Below, one piece after another: positions 56,301 through 64,000 of a stretch of 64,000 bases of DNA; positions within the stretch are counted from its first letter, which is position 1; each line of letters begins with the position of its first letter. A program made the position numbers and the translations under genes. The stretch is from contig OZ029925.1 of the NCBI GenBank assembly GCA_964023275.1, positions 8,937,219-9,001,218 on the forward strand. Direction: 5' to 3'. The notes under the pieces are model-generated. The model saw only the letters and a list, made by a program, of their open reading frames with translations. It had not been told where the DNA came from and did not search any database. The stretch comes from Norana najaformis (taxonomy: Eukaryota; Annelida; Clitellata; Crassiclitellata; Hormogastridae).

Positions 56301-56755
56301 CCTCCCTCTGCTAATCCTCATTTTAATCTACCTCCTCCAACTCTTCTTCCTAATGATCCCCTTCCTCCGATAATGTCAGCGCTAATGTCGACTGAACTCC
56401 TCCTTTGCAAATGAAAGGCGGATGTGGCGTGCGATGTTTATTCAAAGCCTCGTCTCGTATACACACAGAGATTAATTTATTAATTAACGAATTTATTGTG
56501 TGGCCCGCGAGGCCTCTTCTTTTGCCCCATTGGGGAGCACACGACACAGTGCCTCAAACTACGAAAAATCTCCGATTATTGACACATACCGCTAAACTCG
56601 ATACCTGACCTAATTGGCGAACTGACCTAATTCGGCTGCAGTCACACGATGCAAGCTGAAATCACGTGATCGTGCACTCACTGAACTCACCTCACAGGTT
56701 GCAATGCAGCAGATACACACATATACAGAGCCACTTCCGGATATCCATTACTCCA
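56301..56755. other. Intergenic DNA
   Basis: Overlapping frames at 56350-56547 (minus) and 56405-56608 (plus) have no domain. Confidence 0.4.
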
Positions 56756-57017
56756 CACATAGATACATATATACATGCATACATATATACATAAATACAT
56801 ACATACGTGCGTGCGTGCGTACGTACATATATACATACACATACATTCATATATGCATATATATACATAGATACATACATGCATGCATACACATACATAT
56901 TTAATGTTATAAATGCAATACAACACAACTGTATTTGATATATTGTCATCCTTCCAAAGTTCGGAAGTGCACACATGACCATACGACGGAACATCGATGG
57001 CGTTGAGCAACTGTGCA
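56756..57017. repeat. (CATA)n tract at 56758-56900 and flank
   Basis: ATACATAC units with GTGCGTGC interruptions. A short flank leads into the 37-bp array. Confidence 0.7.
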
Positions 57018-57860
57018 TGGACTTGCTCAAAGTCCATACACAGAAGTCTTATGTAGGACTTGCTCAAAGTCCATACACAGAAGTCTTATGTAGGACTTGC
57101 TCAAAGTCCATACACAGAAGTCTTATGTAGGACTTGCTCACAGTCCATACACAGAAGTCTTATGTAGGACTTGCTCACAGTCCATACACAGAAGTCTTAT
57201 GTAGGACTTGTTCAAAGTCCAAACACAGAAGTCTTATGTAGGACTTGCTCAAAGTCCATACACAGAAGTCTTATGTAGGACTTGTTCAAAGTCCAAACAC
57301 AGAAGTCTTATGTAGGACTTGCTCACAGTCCATACACAGAAGTCTTATGTAGGACTTGTTCAAAGTCCAAACACAGAAGTCTTATGTAGGACTTGCTCAA
57401 AGTCCATACACAGAAGTCTTATGTAGGACTTGCTCAAAGTCCATACACAGAAGTCTTATGTAGGACTTGCTCAAAGTCCATACACAGAAGTCGTATGTAG
57501 GACTTGCTCAAAGTCCATACACAGAAGTCTTATGTAGGACTTGCTCAAAGTCCATACACAGAAGTCTTATGTAGGACTTGCTCAAAGTCCATACACAGAA
57601 GTCTTATGTAGGACTTGCTCAAAGTCCATACACAGAAGTCTTATGTAGGACTTGCTCAAAGTCCAAACACAGAAATCTTATGTAGGACTTGCTCAAAGTC
57701 CATACACAGAAGTCTTGTGTAGGACTTGCTCAAAGTCCATACACAGAAGTCTTATGTAGGACTTGCTCACAGTCCATACACAGAAGTCTTATGTAGGACT
57801 TGCTCAAAGTCCATACACAGAGAGGTCTTATGTAGGACTTGCTCACAGTCCATACACAGT
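57018..57860. repeat. 37-bp minisatellite, about 23 copies, each with a hairpin
   Basis: The unit contains GGACTTGCTCAAAGTCC, a 6-bp stem with a 5-base loop, then ATACACAGAAGTCTTATGTA. The period is exactly 37 bp from 57018 to 57834 except for one 2-bp insertion near 57820. Variants change the loop (GTTCA), the closing pair (CACAG) or the spacer (AAACACAG). The GGACT/AGTCC pairing is kept. No spacers separate units and 37 is not divisible by three. Confidence 0.95.
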
Positions 57861-57870
57861 AACAGTAACC

Positions 57871-57935
57871 GCATGAGGTGAGAGTCGAACCCGTACTCTC
57901 CTCGTTACAAGCCAAGCAATCTAACCATTCGATGC
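57871..57935 (-). ncRNA. tRNA-like sequence, degenerate tRNA-Thr(UGU)-type SINE head
   Basis: The minus strand starts GCATCGAATGGTTAGATTGC, has an anticodon-loop-like CTTGTAA, a perfect B-box GTTCGACTC, and ends CTCATGC, giving a 4-bp GCAT/ATGC end pairing. The A box is imperfect and the T stem does not fold properly, so this is a tRNA-derived repeat head rather than a working tRNA. Its direction points into the 37-bp array. Confidence 0.55.
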
Positions 57936-59815
57936 CTTGCAAAACTACATTGATTTGCTGTTGATATTGGCAAGCCAATGAACTGCGATTCAAAGTGAAT
58001 TCTAGAAACTGCTATTCCTACCTGCGAGTGAAAGGTCTGACCGAGATGAACCTGAAGAAGCAAGGTTGATGAACTGCAATTAAGGGTCAGGGAATTAGAG
58101 CAGTTCAGAAGGTAAAAGGTCATTCATAGGAGTCCAACTAGTTTTAGCAGTAAACGCACCTCAAATAAAGAAGAGATGAGTGTTCTACAATTTTACTCTG
58201 TGATTGAACTCGTGGTTCCTTTCGATATCCATGGATCACTTTTAAAGTGTGCCATTATACTACTATTTACTAAAACGTGTTTACGCAAGGTCTGCTGAAC
58301 ATCTAATATTTCAAAGTTAATGCAGAATTTGTCGCTGAAGGATACCCTAAGGTCATGAACTTCCGTAAGCCCAGGACCTGATAGTGTCGTATCGTTACTC
58401 TCGACCAAACTGAGACTTGTATATATTATATATGAACATTTGTTTAGCGCCTTTAAGGAACCCCTAAGCGTATGTGTATACACTGTTGGCAAGTGTTCTA
58501 TGCAGTAACATCTAGCGAAGACTGGAGTATGTTTGTCATTATTCGCTAGATGGCTGGACAGTTTGCAAGGTCTTGATCTCCATTGACATAACAGAGGCAA
58601 ATGACAAATCTCTTTTGTGAGGTATTGAAAGGGTGTTGTAGAATGTATAATGTGTATAATGTGTTGTATAATGTGTCTTCATGCATTCATGAATGCATGC
58701 ATGAAGACACATATGCATGCATTCATGCATACTGCACATATACATACACACATACGCACATACTCTCTTCCCCTCTCAGGGTTTGCAGGCACCTGAAGAC
58801 TGTACTGTTTAACAGTGATTTTACATTTACAAGGGACTGCTGGATGATGGAGTCAACGTGTTCCACAACCTCATCGCCAGTCATCGTTCCGCATCATTGA
58901 CAGGGACTCTAAACACAGAGTCAACTATTAACTCTATTGAAGCCCATCTGTTACTCTCTACGTGTGTGTGGGAGCCAACCAGTGGTGATTCCTCTGGTAA
59001 TCTAAGCATTGCTTGCTTATTAATGAACTTGAACGTTTTGTTCTTAATGACACTTACATCATTTACGCTGGCGTAATCAGTGCTTTGGTGATTATTAAGT
59101 GCACTGTGACCAGTGTAAACTGTGCTTTGGTGATTATTAAAAAAGTGCAATGAATGTCCAAGTAACTATTTAGGTAAAAAACAGCGCTAAAGAACCTCGA
59201 AGAAGAGTGCCATCTTACTTACTTCATAACATTAGATTCACTGAGTAACCGAATTAACTACCCATTCGCACTTTCAATCAAGTTGCTTAGGTATTTGTTT
59301 TCCAGTTCGGACACGATGCCTTTCCTGTCGATGGGCAACACCCTAGGTGGGGCCACACGCCTTTCCTCTACTTGTCCTTGTTGACCCTATAAAGATTCGT
59401 CCAAATCCAATCGGAGTTTATTCTTGCGAGGAGCAGCCGACACCCTGAAGCTACTCAAACTCACCTGAAAACTCAAACCATAAACACGAATCTGTTTATA
59501 ACGAACTAAGTGTTGCCAACAAGCGGTTGTCGCGAATCTTAAACAATCTAACGGTGGCATAACTACTCCTCTTATGTTTACTAAAAAAAACCTGACATCG
59601 AACTGTCACACCAGTAATCCAGTCTTTATGTTACAGGCGCTGTGTAAGTCTTTAATCTTTCATGTGGCAGCCAATTGTCGACAGACAAGTTAAATGCATG
59701 TTTAGGAACAATCATTGCCCAGGCCAAACTTCAGACTGTTCGTACGGGGACCTCAAAAAATGGCGTGGCGCTCATTCAAAGTGGCAGCAGTGGTGAAGGA
59801 TCTAGTAGTAGAAGT
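57936..59815. other. Intergenic DNA with a family-1 end at 58440-58475 and a palindrome at 58674-58708
   Basis: The minus strand reads CCTTAAAGGCGCTAAACAAA near 58455. GTCTTCATGCATTCATGA followed by ATGCATGCATGAAGAC forms a near-perfect hairpin. No gene is recognised among short overlapping frames. Confidence 0.45.
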
Positions 59816-59822
59816 AGTTCCA

Positions 59823-59930
59823 GTGTTTAACGACACCTTATGGCATCAAAGGTCATTGACGTCGCCCTCCTCCTTTATCCAGGCTTGGGACTGGCACTAC
59901 CCTACTACTAAAGGCAGTGGCGGAGTTAAG
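59823..59930 (+). mobile_element. Interspersed repeat family 4, copy
   Basis: Inverted relative to 40910-41020, with the same order of phrases and roughly 85-90 percent similarity by eye. Confidence 0.7.
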
Positions 59931-60000
59931 GATCTCGCCAGATTAATTCATTAAAAATGAACATGGTCGAAGCTATTCGGTCGCTATAGAAAACGTGTAC

Positions 60001-60150
60001 ATTTGCATTTATTTACATTTACATTTATTTACATTTACATTTATTTACATTTACATTTATTTACATTTACATTTATTTACATTTACATTTATTTACATTT
60101 ACATTTATTTACATTTACATTTATTTACATTTACATTTATTTACATTTAC
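60001..60150. repeat. 16-bp minisatellite TTTACATTTACATTTA
   Basis: About nine near-perfect units. Confidence 0.92.
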
Positions 60151-60277
60151 AGAGAGCCCAAAGGAATTCTAAAGGATAGTAGGAGCTGGAGGCTGACGCC
60201 TATAAAAAGGCTTAAAACAGTCGAGAGAGACCAGAATTTGCCCCTCTCCGCTTGCGTGTGGTAGTAGCGCTATACAG

Positions 60278-60325
<48 letters not shown>

Positions 60326-61150
60326 CGGCAGATGTTTCCCAGGAGGAACCAGATGTGACCTTCAGTTGCAGACATGGACCAGCTGGAGCACTGTAGGGCA
60401 TAATATTATATTTGTAAGTCTGGCTGTTTGTACAGCGCCTTTTACGAGCCTCTTAAAGGCGCTGAATAAGTTTATCTTACAGACATAGAAAGATGTGAAT
60501 TGCGGAATAGGCTGAAAGGCTTCACTTAGCTGTATGCAACGATGCAGTATACGTAGTTTAGTGGAAGACTGTTCTAGATGGAATAATCTTGCACTAACTT
60601 ATTTTTGTGGATGATTATCCAGCTGAATACATGAAAGCCCCATATTAGATTCTTCGTCGGAGAGATAACGGCGACCAGAGCACCTAATTCGTCTCATGAA
60701 TAATGCAGGCGCTATATCATGATGTTTATTTATGTTTGAGTGCAATAACCCATTATTTCACGTACCTTCCTGATAAATTCCAGAGTTGCAATAAATTATT
60801 TAAAAGACAATCTAATGGTGGGTTATAATCATCCATTAAGAAATGAAGGCGCAGACATCGAAAGGCCAAACTAGTAATCCAAGTTCTTTTATGAAACAGG
60901 CGCTGTATAAATATGAGTCTCAAAGTATATATATATATATAAGAAAAATCTACAAATCTCAAAGTTCGAGATCTCCATATTATGTATATTAACAATACAG
61001 TGTGTACAGATACTAGACAACGCATAACAGCTGCTCAATTGTCGTCTATTTAGTAATAACTATATATAGAAGTCAGACTTCGTGTACAGCTGCGCCCATT
61101 TATACATGTAGGCAGTTGTCCTATACGCAAACGACTAACAACCAAGACAA
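60151..61150. other. Intergenic DNA; (GT)n at 60282-60323, family-1 fragments
   Basis: TTGTACAGCGCCTTTTACGA at 60428 is followed by TTAAAGGCGCTGAATAAG, an inverted pair 12 bp apart. Further ends (GGCGCTATATCA, GGCGCTGTATAAAT) lie at 60708 and 60899. Confidence 0.5.
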
Positions 61151-61154
61151 ACTA

Positions 61155-61318
61155 ACTATATATATATATGTATATATATGTATATATATGTATATGAATA
61201 ACTATGTATATATATGTATATATATATGTATATATATATGTATATATATATGTATATATATATGTATATGTATATATATGTATATGTATATATATGTATA
61301 TGTGTATATATATATGAT
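61155..61318. repeat. (TA)n with ATATGTATAT units
   Basis: TATATATATG units of 8-12 bp. Confidence 0.9.
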
Positions 61319-62685
61319 GCTTGAGGAAATTATATACAAATATGTTATATATTAGCCTCTTTGCAGTCGCGTGCAGCTGCGGGGATAAACCCAGCCCAGA
61401 CTGACGTTGTAAAAAATAAACGGAGAGCAAGTGTATGGTGCGTTGCGCAAAACGTGTTACGCAAGAGGAGGAGGAGGAGCAGGAGGGGTGCAAGAAAACC
61501 GGTCCAGTGGCGCCTCTGGTGTCTGGTATTCGAATATATAGAACGGGACGATACTATCACACGATACTGAGCACCCGCAAGATGGTGAACTATATACAAG
61601 AAGGACCAAGAAGATGTGAGGAGACCACGGATATACTCGACGCTAATCGTCATATGTCGGCCTCTGCGAAATCTTATGCTACGCTCCGTATTCTATTAAC
61701 TAATTAAATAATTAACTAACTAACAGTGTTACCTATGGATAGTCTGTTACTGCTTCTGTGGACAACATATACAAATGGTGAGTTACCAGTTGTAAGCTAG
61801 GGCTTAACTGATGCGAGTTACCATACGTGAGTTACAATATTTGTATTACTCTTGTGCTATAATACAGTACGTTTGCGTCTTCCGACAATGAATGGGTATG
61901 TATTGCATATGTAATATGCAATCGGTCATTTATACTGCGCTACTTTAAATCATGTCATGCAGAGGCGCTCCCTTCATAGTTGTTGGAAGAGGAAGGCGGC
62001 TATCAATCCATTAGACAAAGATTCATTCAGTCAGAGAATTTTATAGCGCACGTCCAAGATATTTACTCGATTATATATGACAAAGTTATATAATATATAA
62101 TTTCCAGGCAAAGACGATGAATCTAAGCAACGTCTACTGATTCGTCTCGGCATATAAATATAAATGTACACACGTTTTATGCAGTGACCGCATAGCCACG
62201 ACCCTGCTCATTTTTCAATGAATTGATCGGGTGAGATCCTTCACCATCTTCGAGCCTGTGAATAAGCTGGTCCCCGTCACATGGCCTTTGTTGGGCACAG
62301 TAGAAATCTCGGGATTACAATTACGATTGCGATTACCGCTGTCCGTTGAAATGGGTGCCACGCCACTTAAGGTCCATGTGTACGGACCGTACTAGCCCGA
62401 GATTCAGATCTCCGAAATTAGTGAAATATAGCCACGATTGGTATGCGAACGAGCATCCTCACACCCAGAGGCACTTTGACGTACGCGTTAACCCGTGTAG
62501 CTAAACAGGAATATGAGGCTGTTAACTGCCGGGATATCCAGATAATCACGGAGGTCCCAATCTCAAAGCAGGCACATAGTAAGCCTACTAATTCGCAGTA
62601 GTAAATTATAATACAGAGAGGGGAAACAGTTATTAATTATTAATACATTAAACCTTTTTCTAAATCTGCGGTCTCCTCTCTCTGT
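61319..62685. other. Intergenic DNA with family-3 copy at 62355-62405
   Basis: CACTTAAGGTCCATGTGTAC matches 9286-9335. GATTACAATTACGATTGCGA at 62314 matches the family-1b end. ATGTCATGCAGAGGCGCTCC at 61952 matches TCCTCATGCAGAGGCGCTTC at 12115. No gene is recognised. Confidence 0.45.
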
Positions 62686-62687
62686 TT

Positions 62688-62822
<135 letters not shown>

Positions 62823-63060
62823 AACTATCTATCTGTTGAGTTTATTCTCTAAGAGGTGCTTTATAAATCTTAAATTACAATTATAATTCTCTATCTGTCT
62901 ACTTTCTTCAGTACTGATTTCGCTAGAGGGCACTAGTAGAACTAAAATCTTTAAATATCTTTAATTTTTAAATGTGTGTCATCGAACCCCGACCTTCAGA
63001 AAGCCAGTCAAGCACGCTTTGCCACTTCACTAATTGGCCAGACTTGATATCCTTTCGATA
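62823..63060 (-). mobile_element. tRNA-derived SINE head and family-1b tail
   Basis: On the minus strand at 63045-62975 an A-box-like TGGCAAAGCGTG and a B-box-like GGTTCGATGAC lie about 36 bp apart. On the plus strand at 62849-62890 AGAGGTGCTTTATAAATC with ATTACAATTATAATT matches the family-1b tail, in the opposite orientation, so two elements are probably adjacent. Confidence 0.5.
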
Positions 63061-63139
63061 ATAACCCAATTATTTTGTGAGGTGGAAAATCATGAAGCAA
63101 AATATATAAAATTTAGCAGAATAGAATAGTGCATAATAC
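63061..63139. other. Short AT-rich flank
   Basis: Nothing recognised. Confidence 0.3.
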
Positions 63140-63327
63140 AGCAGACAACAGCAGAATAGAACAGAATAGAACAGAATAGAACAGAATAGAACAGAACAGA
63201 ATAGAACAGAACAGAATAAAACAGAACAGAATGGAACAGAACAGAACAGAATAGAACAGAAGAGAATAGAACAGAACAGAACAGAATAAAACAGAACAGA
63301 ATGGAACAGAACAGAACAGAACAGAAT
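63140..63327. repeat. (AACAGAATAG)-type repeat
   Basis: AGAACAGAATAG units in 5-bp and 10-bp registers. Confidence 0.9.
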
Positions 63328-64000
63328 CTTATATGTGTGGCCTGTATTTTATTTAATGAACCTGTTTTTCTAGGTTTTGTTGGCAGGTGGAGTCAGTAAG
63401 ACGGCACCTGACTAAATAATGTCAGAACCCTCGGAATACATGTATAAAAATACACACATTGGATTATCTATGGGTCTGTAAGCATTTCCTAAGCGCCTTG
63501 AGAATCTCTCAAAGGCGGCCTGTGAAAGGATTACTGTGCATTGCTATTATTATGAAACTATTATACGTATATGCATGTGAATATGCATGAGCAGCTCTCT
63601 CTTATATATTATTCATATTTAGATGTTTCTCGTGTTGTTCTTTGCAAAGGCGAAGTATACTTCTATCTGAAAGGAAAGGTGAATGAGGCATTTAGAGATT
63701 GCTCGGTGGCACTAGTTTGAATATCCATTCCCTCTTGCAGCAAGGCACTCAAATCTTGAAAGTGTTGTTGTTCAACCTGTTGCATACAGGTATCTGATAA
63801 CTTTAGCATCAGACCTGCGTTCGAATTCTGAGGCTGCGATTGCTGATGCTGGCTCGTGTTATATCTTGAAGCTTGATGATAGGTCTATGAGCGGGAATGT
63901 GGAAGGGATGAATGAGCTGAAGGTTAACGTGATGGACCAGAACAAGAAGGAAGACAGTGAAGAGAAGGAGAGAAAGAGACAGACAGACAGACAGACAGAC
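63328..64000. other. Intergenic DNA ending in (GACA)n
   Basis: TAAGCGCCTTGAGAATCTCTC with AAAGGCGGCC at 63490 is a decayed family-1 inverted motif. The window ends within GACA repeats from about 63977. Confidence 0.5.

Noticed and set aside
55711-56373. 220-codon poly-Leu frame as a membrane protein
   Set aside because: It is a by-product of a polypyrimidine repeat whose 111-bp unit is divisible by three.
57018-57860. Regular 37-bp repeats considered as a CRISPR array
   Set aside because: Units are directly contiguous without unique spacers, the context is eukaryotic and no cas genes are present.
57871-57935. A functional tRNA-Thr gene
   Set aside because: The A box is imperfect and the acceptor and T stems do not pair over their full length, so it is called a tRNA-derived repeat head instead.

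Overview
The window reads as intergenic and gene-desert DNA of an aquatic invertebrate animal. Evidence is the dense eukaryotic microsatellite load, C2H2 zinc-finger developmental gene, Ty3/Gypsy, piggyBac-like, hAT-like and LINE debris, and interspersed tRNA-like repeats. The core of one repeat family (about 40910-41020 and 59823-59930) recalls repeats I associate with molluscs, but that is from memory and the phylum is not settled.

One clear host protein gene is present: a FEZF-family transcription factor on the minus strand (12283-14601). It is an uninterrupted 772-codon frame with an N-terminal eh1 repressor motif and six FEZF-type C2H2 fingers. No other host gene is supported. Several GC-richer, non-repetitive islands remain unexplained (about 700-1560, 4575-5520, 5940-6450, 7190-8080, 25000-25740, 42760-43200, 47940-48500, 49620-50180, 54320-54660, 55370-55690) and could be regulatory DNA or unrecognised exons.

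The centre (26154-38472) is an apparently intact, very young Ty3/Gypsy LTR retrotransposon on the minus strand. It has 2135-bp LTRs in which I found no difference by eye, 4-bp ATTA target duplications, a primer-binding site resembling the tRNA-Leu(UAA) 3' end, a polypurine tract, and one 2407-codon gag-pol frame with zinc knuckle, protease, reverse transcriptase, RNase H, integrase and GPY/F-like module. The frame starts inside the 5' LTR and reads through the primer-binding site. A TATA box and an AATAAA near the LTR start suggest a short U3 and R and a very long U5 that carries the start codon and tandem repeats. About 1.45 kb of noncoding DNA between pol and the 3' LTR holds a degenerate ~118-bp tandem repeat.

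The rest is layered older mobile DNA and satellites. There is a decayed piggyBac-like element (about 50919-52853), a CR1/L2-like LINE 3' end with several truncated relatives, a hAT-like element (about 23199-24176), a small palindromic MITE (10549-10722), tRNA-derived SINE heads, and a repeat family ending in a GGCGCTATATAAAT-like motif that repeatedly abuts (CATA)n arrays. Notable tandem arrays are an 18-bp repeat carrying five perfect TGACGTCA (CRE) sites (38848-39095), a 37-bp hairpin minisatellite of about 23 copies next to a tRNA-like promoter (57018-57935), and a 111-bp polypyrimidine repeat organised as 222-bp dimers (55700-56300).
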